Positions 9,423-16,750 of a DNA stretch of 64,000 bases are shown here, piece after piece. The notes under the pieces were generated by a model, which was not told the DNA's origin, did not search any database, and was given only the letters and a program-made list of their open reading frames with translations. Position 1 is the stretch's first letter. Every line of letters begins with the position of its first letter. The translations under genes and the position numbers were made by a program. This DNA comes from CAZLIC01 sp964559535 (GTDB lineage: Bacteria > Pseudomonadota > Alphaproteobacteria > Rhodobacterales > Rhodobacteraceae). The DNA is taken from the NCBI GenBank assembly GCA_964559535.1, contig CAZLIC010000016.1, forward strand, positions 5,066 to 69,065, given 5' to 3'.

Positions 9423-9678
9423 GTTAGCTGCCCGGTTCCGGTTCGGAAAGCCGTAAATCGACACAGCCTTCCCGGCCCCTTTGCACCGCAGGAAAGAAGG
9501 GAACTGCCCATGGAATCAGCAGATGCCCTTTGCCCGGGCGCGATCCACGGCTTGGCGGTCTTGCAGCACGCCGCGGGGCGGTTCCAGCAGTCGGCCGCGC
9601 CGTGATCCGTCCAAGCCTTTGCGCAGAATGAATATTGCTCTCTCTTTGCCACGGCCCGCCCGGAAACCGCGGCACAAG

Positions 9679-9696
9679 TGTACATGTGGCTTTACA
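9679..9696. promoter_or_regulatory. PpsR/CrtJ-type box 1 (TGT-N12-ACA)
   Basis: An exact TGT-N12-ACA match upstream of pucB. This is the recognition motif of the redox- and light-responsive repressor PpsR (CrtJ) of purple bacteria. It lies 8 bp from a second exact match, the tandem arrangement usually needed for cooperative binding. Confidence 0.8.
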
Positions 9697-9704
9697 GTTG
9701 AAGT

Positions 9705-9722
9705 TGTAATGACAAATTGACA
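9705..9722. promoter_or_regulatory. PpsR/CrtJ-type box 2 (TGT-N12-ACA)
   Basis: The second exact TGT-N12-ACA match, 26 bp from the first (centre to centre). It overlaps the predicted -35/-10 region of the puc promoter, so bound repressor would block RNA polymerase. Aerobic repression of the LH2 genes follows as an inference. Confidence 0.8.
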
Positions 9723-9840
9723 TATTGTCGCAAGGTGCAGTGGGCCGGCGGGTCTGTAGCAGGGCCAGTGTTCCGGGCGAACAAGGTGTCGTCGGTTCGC
9801 CTCAGACAACATCCGACGACAGGGACTAAGGAGGAGCGAA

Positions 9841-9996
9841 ATGCCCAATGATCCGGACAGAGTCTGGCCGACTGGCCTGACGCTGAAAGAAGCAGAAGAA
9901 GTACACAGCTATCTGATCGATGGCACGCGCGTGTTCGGGGTGATTGCCCTGATCGCGCACATGCTGGTGGCCGTCACCACGCCGTGGCTCGGCTGA
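9841..9996 (+). CDS. pucB: light-harvesting LH2 (B800-850) beta polypeptide
   Basis: A 51-aa single-helix membrane protein that binds bacteriochlorophyll a in the peripheral LH2 antenna. The segments VWPTGLTLKEAEEVH and GTRVFGVIALIAHMLV and the final TPWLG match Rhodobacter PucB closely. His40 is the B850 ligand, and His22 lies near the membrane surface. A strong AAGGAGG ribosome site sits 6 bases before the ATG. It is followed 10 bases later by pucA. The PpsR-type boxes upstream imply repression under oxygen and light. Confidence 0.96.
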   Translation: MPNDPDRVWPTGLTLKEAEEVHSYLIDGTRVFGVIALIAHMLVAVTTPWLG

Positions 9997-10006
9997 GGAG
10001 GGCGCC

Positions 10007-10312
10007 ATGAACAACGCGAAGATGTGGCTTGTCGTCAAGCCGACCGTCGGCGTTCCGCTGTTCCTGTCGGCCGTGGCCGTCGGGTCGTTTGCCGTCCATG
10101 TCGCCGTGCTCAGCAACACGACGTGGGTGTCGGACTTCCTGTCGGGCAAGCCGCTGGGGGCCGGCTCGGCGTCCCTCGTCGTCGAGACGCCGGATGTCGC
10201 CAAAGCGTCCTTCAATCCGTCGGGCTCTCAGGAAGTGCTGATCAAGATGCCGGATGGCACCGTGACCCGTGCCGTCCTGACCCTGCCGGAATCGATGGCA
10301 TCGCTGAACTGA
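10007..10312 (+). CDS. pucA: light-harvesting LH2 alpha polypeptide with extended C-terminus
   Basis: A 101-aa protein. Residues 1-54 form the standard LH2 alpha chain: WLVVKPTVGVPLFLSAVAVG, the bacteriochlorophyll ligand His31, then NTTWVSDFL. Known short PucA proteins end soon after the helix, but here about 47 further residues follow (through PSGSQEVLIKMPDGTVTRAV), polar and beta-prone, which would lie in the periplasm. A GGAGG ribosome site sits 5 bases before the ATG. The frame is intact and codon use looks normal, so the tail is probably real. Confidence 0.94.
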   Translation: MNNAKMWLVVKPTVGVPLFLSAVAVGSFAVHVAVLSNTTWVSDFLSGKPLGAGSASLVVETPDVAKASFNPSGSQEVLIKMPDGTVTRAVLTLPESMASLN

Positions 10313-10317
10313 ACGGG

Positions 10318-10338
10318 CCCGCCCGGTCTCCGGGCGGG
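10318..10338 (+). terminator. GC-rich hairpin directly after pucA
   Basis: Perfect 9-bp stem (CCCGCCCGG, loop TCT, CCGGGCGGG) beginning six bases after the pucA stop. There is no T-run. In puc operons such a hairpin stabilises the short pucBA message or attenuates reading into pucC, so the structural genes outnumber pucC transcripts. Confidence 0.7.
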
Positions 10339-10395
10339 TCAAGACCTGCGTGAGGCCCTTTGTCCTCTGGCATCGGGTCTCACCTGTTCACGCCA

Positions 10396-10416
10396 GGCGC
10401 CCGGCAATCGGGCGCC
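10396..10416 (+). terminator. second hairpin before pucC
   Basis: Perfect 8-bp stem (GGCGCCCG, loop GCAAT, CGGGCGCC) 14 bases before the GTG start of pucC. It could lower pucC translation or act with the first hairpin to attenuate transcription. The functional assignment is inference; the structure is seen. Confidence 0.55.
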
Positions 10417-10429
10417 CGGGCCGCAATGG

Positions 10430-11881
10430 GTGACGCACATGTTCGACTACAAGCGCTTTGCCCTGGGCAAGCTGGCCGGGCTGGGCACGCAGTACCTGCC
10501 GTTCGCCGACGTGGCGAGCGCCGAGGTGCCGCTGTCGCGCCTGCTGCGGTTGTCGCTGTTTCAGGTGACGGTCGGCATGGCGCTGGTGCTGATGGTCGGC
10601 ACGCTCAACCGCGTGATGATCGTGGAGCTGGCCGTTCCCGCAACGCTTGTCGCGGTGATGCTGGCACTTCCGCTGCTGTTCGCGCCGTTCCGGGCGCTGA
10701 TCGGCTTCAGGTCCGATACCTTCAAGTCTGCCCTTGGACTGCGGCGCATTCCGTTCATCTACAAGGGTACAATGCTGCAGTTCGGCGGGTTCGCCATCAT
10801 GCCCTTCGCGCTTCTGGTGCTGTCCGGCTACGGCGAGGCGGTGGATGCTCCACGCTGGATCGGCCTGGGCGCTGCGGGACTGTCCTTCCTGCTGGTCGGT
10901 GCGGGGATGCACATGGTCCAGACCGTTGGCCTTGCCCTGGCCACCGATCTGGTTCCCGAGGCGGACCAGCCCAAGGTTGTCGGGCTGATGTATGTCATGC
11001 TTTTGCTGGGCATGATCGCCAGCGCGTTCATCTACGGGCTTTTGCTGCAGTCCTACTCGCCGCTTCGCCTGATCCAGGTGATCCAGGGGTCGGCGGTGGT
11101 GACCGTGGTGCTGAACGGCCTTGCCATGTGGAAGCAAGAGGCCCGCAACCGGGCGCGGGGCATGGTCGCACGCAAGGAACCGGGCTTTGCCGAGGCCTGG
11201 GCGCGCCTGACGGAACGGCCCGGCGTGGTGCGGTTTCTGGCGGTGGTCGCCTTCGGCACCGCAGGCTTCGGCATGGCGGATGTACTGCTGGAGCCGTTCG
11301 GCGGGCAGGTCCTGCACATGTCGGTGGCGCAGACCACCCGCCTGACGGTGATCCTTGCCTTCGGCAGCCTTGTGGGTTTCGGCCTTGCCTCGCGCTGGCT
11401 GGGCCGTGGCGGCAGGCCGGTCGAGGTGGCGATGTTCGGCGCCTTGGCCGGTGTGCCGGCCTTCGGTCTTGTGATCCTGGCGTCGGTTTTCGGGTCTGCG
11501 TCCGTTCTGGTGGCGGCAACGCTGCTGGCCGGCCTTGGTGCAGGGCTGTTCGGGCACGGCACGCTGACCGCCACCATGCGCTCGGCCCCGCGCGACCAGA
11601 TCGGACTTTCGCTGGGCGCGTGGGGGGCCGTGCAGACGACGGCCGCAGGCCTTGCCATCGCCGTAGGCGGGGTGATCCGCGACGCGGTCATCCTGTCGGC
11701 CCCGGCGGGTGGAACCGCAAGCGCCGCGCCCTATATCCCGGTTTTCGGCCTGGAGATCGGGCTGCTGCTGCTGGCGCTTCTGCTTGCGCTGCCGATGCGC
11801 GGCTGGTCGGCCAGCGGCGGTCAGGCCACAGGCGCGGAAGAGCGCATGGGCGGGGCAGAACCTTCCGTTTCAAGTGTGTGA
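10430..11881 (+). CDS. pucC: PucC-family LH2 assembly protein (BCH2/PucC transporter)
   Basis: A 483-aa protein with about twelve membrane helices. It belongs to the PucC/LhaA/BCH2 branch of the major facilitator fold, needed for LH2 assembly, probably by bringing in or shielding bacteriochlorophyll. LGKLAGLGTQYLPFADVASA, FRALIGFRSD, LGLRRIPFIYKGTMLQFGGF and the FGHGTLTATMR segment are characteristic. The start is GTG at 10430 or, four codons in, the ATG at 10439. It lies behind pucBA and two hairpins, the standard pucBAC order. Confidence 0.94.
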   Translation: MTHMFDYKRFALGKLAGLGTQYLPFADVASAEVPLSRLLRLSLFQVTVGMALVLMVGTLNRVMIVELAVPATLVAVMLALPLLFAPFRALIGFRSDTFKSALGLRRIPFIYKGTMLQFGGFAIMPFALLVLSGYGEAVDAPRWIGLGAAGLSFLLVGAGMHMVQTVGLALATDLVPEADQPKVVGLMYVMLLLGMIASAFIYGLLLQSYSPLRLIQVIQGSAVVTVVLNGLAMWKQEARNRARGMVARKEPGFAEAWARLTERPGVVRFLAVVAFGTAGFGMADVLLEPFGGQVLHMSVAQTTRLTVILAFGSLVGFGLASRWLGRGGRPVEVAMFGALAGVPAFGLVILASVFGSASVLVAATLLAGLGAGLFGHGTLTATMRSAPRDQIGLSLGAWGAVQTTAAGLAIAVGGVIRDAVILSAPAGGTASAAPYIPVFGLEIGLLLLALLLALPMRGWSASGGQATGAEERMGGAEPSVSSV

Positions 11882-11926
11882 CTGAACGGCCCGTTCCGGG
11901 CAAATGGGACCAACAGGGTAAGAGAC

Positions 11927-12517
11927 ATGACCACAATCATCACAAGGCTGTATCCCGACGCCGAAACTGTCGGCGCTGTCGTCCAGGCGCTCTTGGCCGG
12001 CGGGCTGGGAAATGACACGATCGATGTGATCACCGGACAGGAAGGTGCTGCCGAGCGGATGCGCGCGGCGCGGGTCGCACCGGCGACTGCCGAAGCCTAT
12101 GCCAGGGCGATGACCGGCGGGCAGGCGCTGCTTGTCGTTCGCGCGCCGTTTGCCCCCATGGGGACGGCCCGCAAGGCGATCAACACCGTGAACCGGACCG
12201 CCGCAATTGATGCCGGCGTCGAGGAACAGGACCGCTACATCCGTGAAGTGCCTGACATGACCCGGACGAACCGGGTGATGAAGGACCACCCCTTCTTCAT
12301 GTCGAACCCGCATTCGCGCCTGTCGCATGGCCGCGTGTTCGGGCGCGGGCTCAGCCCCGACCGCCCCCGCACCTCGGCGATTTCGGGCGGGGCCTACATG
12401 TCGACGAAGTTCTGGCCGATGAAACTGGTCAGCACGGGCCGCACGGCGCGTTCGGCGATGACGGGCGGCTGGAAGTTCTCGTCGATGCTGGGCCTGTCCA
12501 CGACCATCTCGCGCTGA
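11927..12517 (+). CDS. uncharacterised protein downstream of pucC
   Basis: A 196-aa soluble protein that I do not recognise with confidence. Residues 1-105 look like a compact alpha/beta domain (ITRLYPDAETVGAVVQALLA, then ALLVVRAPFAPMGTARKA), resembling stress-type GSP17M domains. The C-terminal half is basic and rich in glycine, serine and proline (GRVFGRGLSPDRPRTS, GGWKFSSMLGLSTTISR). It starts 45 bases after pucC and ends 26 bases before the strong operon terminator, so it belongs to the puc operon. Rhodobacter capsulatus has pucD and pucE at this place; whether this is a relative is unproven. Confidence 0.75.
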   Translation: MTTIITRLYPDAETVGAVVQALLAGGLGNDTIDVITGQEGAAERMRAARVAPATAEAYARAMTGGQALLVVRAPFAPMGTARKAINTVNRTAAIDAGVEEQDRYIREVPDMTRTNRVMKDHPFFMSNPHSRLSHGRVFGRGLSPDRPRTSAISGGAYMSTKFWPMKLVSTGRTARSAMTGGWKFSSMLGLSTTISR

Positions 12518-12543
12518 GGCTGGCGGCAGGACCCGACATTCGG

Positions 12544-12574
12544 GCGGCGCGCGGGCGCAGAACCCGCGCGCCGC
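12544..12574 (+). terminator. strong terminator of the puc operon
   Basis: Perfect 12-bp GC-only stem (GCGGCGCGCGGG and its complement) with a 7-base loop, followed by TTTC. It lies 26 bases after the last puc-operon gene. Confidence 0.8.
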
Positions 12575-12645
12575 TTTCGGCTGCGGGTGCGCCGGGCTGG
12601 TGCAGGATGGCAGGCCGCTGCAATCTTGACGGCATGACAAAAGGA

Positions 12646-12670
12646 AAGGGCGCGCCGACGGCGCGCCCTT
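12646..12670 (-). terminator. terminator behind the binding-protein fragment
   Basis: An 11-bp stem (AAGGGCGCGCC, loop GAC) which, read on the minus strand, is followed by a T-rich run (CCTTTTG). It follows the broken binding-protein gene. A closely similar hairpin follows the intact paralogue at 14900-14923, so the two regions are related beyond the coding part. Confidence 0.7.
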
Positions 12671-12693
12671 CGTTCATCAGGCCGGGGCCGTGA

Positions 12694-13126
12694 TCACATC
12701 CCCAGAGACGCCTTGTACAGCGCGATCTGGCTGTCGCGGCCGATCTGGTCGGTGATCTTTTCCCAGGCGGCGGCGATGGCATCGGCGGTTTCCTGCGCCG
12801 ATTTGTACTGGCCGGCAAAGCCCTTGGCCAGTTCGTCCTCGGCCACCGAGTAGTACTGGAAGATGCCGGGGATGCGCGGCTCGATCGCGGCGTTCGGGTG
12901 GTTGTAGCTGTCGCGGTTCGAGCCGAGGTAATCCTCGACGAAGGCCCGGTCATGACCCGCCGCTTCCCACTCTTCGAAGATGAAGTGCGAGTTGCGGTAG
13001 GGCTGGAAGCCCGAGGGATAGGCCGCCATCCACAGCGAGATGTCCTTGCCGCCCAGATGCGCCGCCGCCGACCAGGCCGCCTTCCGCTTCTTCTCGTCGC
13101 CCGAGACGCGGTTCGTCGCAGAGATG
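12694..13126 (-). pseudogene. C-terminal remnant of a carbohydrate ABC binding protein
   Basis: About 140 codons, from a GISATNRV segment near 13126 to the stop, match the C-terminus of the intact binding protein at 14970-16607 (both contain RVSGDEKKRKAAWSAAAHLG and end in ALYKASLGM). No signal peptide or sugar-binding lobe precedes it. The open frame continues to 13182, but those residues do not match. The 140 bases 12740-12879 are identical to 15016-15155, while the flanks differ by roughly 15-20 percent. That points to an older paralogue with later gene conversion, or to a recombination product. It cannot make a working binding protein. Confidence 0.85.
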
Positions 13127-13256
13127 CCCCGGCTCGGGTTGTTGACGTACGAGCGCCCGTTCACCCGCAGGGACGAACGCAAGGCCGCAGTGCGCTACAG
13201 AATGTGGACTGGATCGGTAGGCCCTTCGGACGTAACTTCTGTTCCGGAGGTATCCC

Positions 13257-13970
13257 ATGTCCAAGGATTGCTATCTGAGCTTCTGCCCGATCGCCAAGGT
13301 GGGCGAGGTGCTCGAACCGCGCTGGACCCTTCTTGTCTTGTGCGAGTTCTTCAACGGCGCCACGCGGTTCAACGAGATTCACCGCGGCGTCCCCGACATG
13401 TCACCCACGCTCCTGTCGCGCCGCCTGAAGGAGATGGAGCAGAACGGGCTGGTGATCCGGCGGGTACGGGGCGTCCGCACCGAGATCAGCTACCATCTGA
13501 CCCCCGCCGCCGAAGAGTTGCGGCCCATCGTGAACGATCTTGGGAAATGGGCCTTCCGCAATATCGATCGCGACGTGACGATGGAACATTTGGATGTGCG
13601 GATCCTGATGTGGAACGTGCGGCGCAAGGTGGATGTGGCGCGCATGCCGCCTGCGCGGCGATGGGTCGTGCGCTTCACCTTCGATCCGGGCACGCCGCAG
13701 GAAGCCGACTTCTGGCTTCTGGTGCGGCCCGGCCATCCGACCGACCTCTGCACCACCGATCCCGGGCAGGACGTCGATCTTTATGTCCATGCCGGGCTCA
13801 GGCCGATGACGTCGGTGTTCCTCGGCTATTCCCGCCTGACCGCAGAGGTCGCGCGCGGCACGATCCAACTGACCGGCACGCGGGAACTGGCGCAGACCAT
13901 GAAGGACTGGTTCGTGCCCTCGACCTATGCCACGGCCGCAACCAGCGCTCCGGAAAGTGTAGCGCTTTGA
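13257..13970 (+). CDS. HxlR-family regulator with C-terminal SCP2-like domain
   Basis: A 237-aa protein. Residues 1-105 are a winged-helix HxlR domain (CPIAKVGEVLEPRWTLLVL, then FNEIHRGVPDMSPTLLSRRL), including the Cys near position 10 typical of the family. Residues 130-220 resemble the SCP2 sterol-carrier fold often fused to HxlR regulators and may bind a hydrophobic ligand. An inverted repeat spans its stop codon, just upstream of the methyltransferase gene it probably controls. Both genes lie between two direct copies of a binding-protein C-terminus. Confidence 0.88.
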   Translation: MSKDCYLSFCPIAKVGEVLEPRWTLLVLCEFFNGATRFNEIHRGVPDMSPTLLSRRLKEMEQNGLVIRRVRGVRTEISYHLTPAAEELRPIVNDLGKWAFRNIDRDVTMEHLDVRILMWNVRRKVDVARMPPARRWVVRFTFDPGTPQEADFWLLVRPGHPTDLCTTDPGQDVDLYVHAGLRPMTSVFLGYSRLTAEVARGTIQLTGTRELAQTMKDWFVPSTYATAATSAPESVAL

Positions 13971-13977
13971 TACACTT
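13955..13977. promoter_or_regulatory. inverted repeat AAGTGTA-N9-TACACTT, probable HxlR operator
   Basis: Perfect 7-bp arms separated by 9 bases, spanning the hxlR stop and 84 bases before the methyltransferase start. Size and place fit a dimeric winged-helix regulator. Assignment to the neighbouring HxlR protein is inference. Confidence 0.55.
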
Positions 13978-14060
13978 CCTGCACTGAACGCCGCGCGCCG
14001 CCGCGTCTAGCCTTGGGTCCGTGGGATGACGGACGTCCCGGTCAGGCAAGGTGAGGACAG

Positions 14061-14891
14061 ATGATGCAAGCGAACATGGACGTGCCTGCAGCCCCCGATC
14101 TGGTGGCGCTGAAGGGCAGACAGCAGGCGGCATGGGCGTCGGGCGACTATGCCGTCGTGGGCACCACGCTGCAGATCGTCGGAGAGACGCTCTGCGAGGC
14201 GGTGGACCTTCGGGCCGGAGAGGCGGTGCTGGATGTGGCGGCGGGCAACGGCAATGCCACGCTGGCCGCGGCGCGGCGCTATGGGCAGGTGACCTCGACC
14301 GACTATGTCGGGCCGCTGCTGGACCGTGGCCGGGCGCGGGCCTTGGCCGAGGGGCTGGAGGTCGATTTCCAGACGGCGGATGCCGAGAACCTGCCCTTCG
14401 GGGCGGGGCAGTTCGATGTCGTGCTGTCGAGCTTCGGCGTGATGTTCACCGCCGACCACCAGAAGGCGGCGGACGAACTGGTCCGGGTCTGCCGCCGGGA
14501 CGGCCGGATCGGCATGGCGAACTGGACGCCCGAGGGGTTCATCGGCCAGGTCTTCAGGACCATTGGCCGCCATATCCCTCCGGCACCCGGGGCGCAGTCC
14601 CCGGCACTCTGGGGAACCGAGGCGCATCTGGCTAAACTGTTCGGCGACCGGGTGCGGCTGCAGATCACGCCGCGTAGCTTTGCCTTCCGCTACCGCTCGC
14701 CCGCGCATTTCGTTGATGTGTTCCGCAGCTGGTACGGGCCGATGCTGAAGGCCTTTGCCGCGCTGGACGAGGGTGGCAGAGCGGCGTTGGAGCGCGACCT
14801 TCTGGACCTGATCGGCGGGATGAACCGCGCGAAGGACGGCACGATGGTCGTGGACAGTGCCTACGCCGAGGTCGTCGCGAACCGTGCCTAA
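14061..14891 (+). CDS. class I SAM-dependent methyltransferase
   Basis: A 276-aa cytoplasmic methyltransferase of the UbiE/Methyltransf_11 type. Motif I is EAVLDVAAGNGNATLAAARR, the acidic residue binding the SAM ribose follows in STDYV, and motifs II and III are ADAENLPF and FDVVLSSFGVMF. The start is one of two adjacent ATG codons (14061, 14064). It is 90 bases downstream of the HxlR regulator and probably its target. The methyl acceptor cannot be predicted. Confidence 0.88.
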   Translation: MMQANMDVPAAPDLVALKGRQQAAWASGDYAVVGTTLQIVGETLCEAVDLRAGEAVLDVAAGNGNATLAAARRYGQVTSTDYVGPLLDRGRARALAEGLEVDFQTADAENLPFGAGQFDVVLSSFGVMFTADHQKAADELVRVCRRDGRIGMANWTPEGFIGQVFRTIGRHIPPAPGAQSPALWGTEAHLAKLFGDRVRLQITPRSFAFRYRSPAHFVDVFRSWYGPMLKAFAALDEGGRAALERDLLDLIGGMNRAKDGTMVVDSAYAEVVANRA

Positions 14892-14899
14892 TGGCAAAG

Positions 14900-14923
14900 G
14901 GCGCGCCGGTTGCCCGGCGCGCC
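14900..14923 (-). terminator. terminator behind the intact binding-protein gene
   Basis: Perfect 10-bp stem GGCGCGCCGG with a TTGC loop, followed on the minus strand by CTTTGCC. It also sits 9 bases after the methyltransferase stop and so may serve both converging genes. It is the counterpart of the hairpin at 12646-12670. Confidence 0.7.
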
Positions 14924-14933
14924 GGATGCAAAG

Positions 14934-14961
14934 GTAGGATGGGCAATATTGCCCATCCTAC
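14934..14961. repeat. perfect 28-bp palindrome with GTAG ends
   Basis: Fourteen bases (GTAGGATGGGCAAT) are followed immediately by their exact reverse complement. The GTAG/CTAC ends match the head sequence of RAYT-associated REP elements, here fused head-out with no spacer. It lies between the binding-protein stop and its terminator. Confidence 0.75.
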
Positions 14962-14969
14962 GGGCCGGA

Positions 14970-16607
14970 TCACATCCCGAGCGACGCCTTGTAGAGCGCG
15001 ATCTGGCTTTCCCGCCCGATCTGGTCGGTGATCTTTTCCCAGGCGGCGGCGATGGCATCGGCGGTTTCCTGCGCCGATTTGTACTGGCCGGCAAAGCCCT
15101 TGGCCAGTTCGTCCTCGGCCACCGAGTAGTACTGGAAGATGCCGGGGATGCGCGGTTCGATGGCGGCGTTCGGGTGGTTGTACGAATCCGCGTTCGACCC
15201 CAGGTAGTCCTCGATATAGGCGCGGTCATACCCGGCCGCTTCCCACTCTTCATAGTTGAAGTGCGAGTTGCGGTAGGGCTGGAAGCCCGAGGGATAGGCC
15301 GCCGTCCACAGCGACAGGTCCTTGCCGCCCAAATGCGCCGCCGCACTCCACGCCGCCTTGCGCTTCTTCTCGTCGCCCGACACGCGGCTGGTCACATAGA
15401 CGCCCCAGCCGATGTAGGCCATGTTCGGCGCGAAGTTTTCCTTCTCTTCCCAGGCGCCCGCCTTCGAGTTGTAGACGCGCTTGGCACCGGGGTTGATCGA
15501 GAAGCCGGTGACATCGCCCACCACCGAGGTGTCCGAGGTCTTGGCCGACGAGCCCACGTCGCCCCACCAGGTGAGCATCGAGCCGGTGCCCGCGAGGAAC
15601 TGCGAGAACGCGGTGGTGCCCGGGTCGGCGTTGATCTGGTCGGCCGGGTAGGCGCCCGCCGCGATCAGGTCCATCACGTCCTGGATGGCCTGCACCCAGG
15701 CCGGGTTGTTGACGCGCGGCTTCATCGTGTCGGGGTCGAACAGCCATGCCGGATCGTCGGGGTGCTTGGCATAGGCCGAAGCGCGGTCTTCCAGGAAGTA
15801 GAAGCCGAAGCCGCCCCAGCCCTTCAGCGGGTCCAGGAAGCCATGCGCGGGCAGGCCGGTCAGCGGGTCGGTCTGGCCGATCAGCGCCTTCGACACTGCG
15901 TTCACGTCTTCCCAGGTGGTCGGCACGGTGGCGCCGCCGATGGCGCCTTCGCCGAAGTAATCCTTGCGGTAGGCGAAGGTGTGGCAGTCGCCGTCAATGG
16001 TGATGCGGTAGGTCTTGCCTTCCCATGTGCCCACGGGCGCCTGCAGGTAGCCCACCAGGTCATCCGCCTCGATCTGCGTCTTCACCCAGTCGGGCATCTC
16101 GTCCAGCAGGCCCTTGCTGGCAGTATCGCCCTCGAAGGGCGCGCCCATCTCGATGATGTCGAAGTCGACCGTGCCGGTGGCAATCGCCTGCTGCAGGCGC
16201 GGGTTGTAGTCGGCCTGCGCCAGGTCGATCCAGTTGATCTTGGCGCCGGTATAGGCCTCCCACGGCTTCAGAAACCCGCGGAACAGCAGGTTGTGCAGGT
16301 TCTGGTTGTTCAGACCCATGAAGGTCAGCTCGACGCCCGCGAACTCGCCCTCGGCCACGTTCGCCTTGGTGGCGCCCAGGCACAGCTCGCCCACCTTCTG
16401 CCAGTCGGCATCGGTCGGGCTGCCCGCGCCCACGCCCGGAATCGCCAGGATCTGCGCGCGCACGTTGGCATGTGCGTCGGCCATCGCGCGCCGCGGCATA
16501 AGCCCGGCACCCGTCATCGCGGCGGCACCGGCCATCGCGGTTGCCCCGCGCAGCACGCCGCGGCGCGTCATCCGCCCCACGATTGCGTTGTAGTGATCGA
16601 CTTTCAC
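14970..16607 (-). CDS. Tat-exported carbohydrate ABC transporter binding protein
   Basis: A 545-aa periplasmic family 1 binding protein. The GTG at 16607 is chosen as start because GGGAGGA lies 6 bases upstream; an open frame to 16757 has no such site. A twin-arginine signal is visible (MTRRGVLRGATAMAGAAAM, ending near RRAMADA). The mature part has typical lobes (ANVAEGEFAGVELTFMGLNN, GPCP-like hinge, LTWWGDVGSSAK). Divergent from it is the ATPase gene at 16826. The matching permeases lie at 7378-9422 across the puc island. A broken copy of its C-terminus is at 12694. Confidence 0.92.
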   Translation of the reverse strand: MKVDHYNAIVGRMTRRGVLRGATAMAGAAAMTGAGLMPRRAMADAHANVRAQILAIPGVGAGSPTDADWQKVGELCLGATKANVAEGEFAGVELTFMGLNNQNLHNLLFRGFLKPWEAYTGAKINWIDLAQADYNPRLQQAIATGTVDFDIIEMGAPFEGDTASKGLLDEMPDWVKTQIEADDLVGYLQAPVGTWEGKTYRITIDGDCHTFAYRKDYFGEGAIGGATVPTTWEDVNAVSKALIGQTDPLTGLPAHGFLDPLKGWGGFGFYFLEDRASAYAKHPDDPAWLFDPDTMKPRVNNPAWVQAIQDVMDLIAAGAYPADQINADPGTTAFSQFLAGTGSMLTWWGDVGSSAKTSDTSVVGDVTGFSINPGAKRVYNSKAGAWEEKENFAPNMAYIGWGVYVTSRVSGDEKKRKAAWSAAAHLGGKDLSLWTAAYPSGFQPYRNSHFNYEEWEAAGYDRAYIEDYLGSNADSYNHPNAAIEPRIPGIFQYYSVAEDELAKGFAGQYKSAQETADAIAAAWEKITDQIGRESQIALYKASLGM

Positions 16608-16750
16608 GGATCGTCCTCCCTGTTGCCCGGGGTGTACGGGGCCCTGCGGCCCGCCCCCCCTGTGTCGTCCGGTCACGGCAGGGCAGGGGCCCCTCTCCCC
16701 TGCCACACCTTGACGCGACCTTGCCCAACCGCCGGCCGGCCTGTCAAGGA

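Larger units (their letters stand above)
9423..9840. other. 418-bp intergenic puc control region
   Basis: No coding sequence is supported here. The first ~150 bases show nothing clear. The segment 9625-9740 is notably richer in A and T than its surroundings and holds two PpsR/CrtJ-type boxes. A weak promoter overlaps the second box (-35 TTGAAG at 9698-9703, 17-bp spacer, -10 CATATT at 9721-9726). A leader of about 110 bases then ends in a strong AAGGAGG site at 9828-9834 for pucB. Confidence 0.7.

Noticed and set aside
9698..9726. Firm assignment of the puc -35/-10 boxes
   Set aside because: TTGAAG-N17-CATATT is only a weak match, and other alignments are possible, so it is mentioned in the region note and not listed as its own promoter.
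13127..13182. Treating the 162-codon frame at 12694-13182 as an intact gene
   Set aside because: Only its last ~140 codons match the binding-protein family; it lacks a signal peptide and the N-terminal lobes, and the first ~18 codons have no counterpart.
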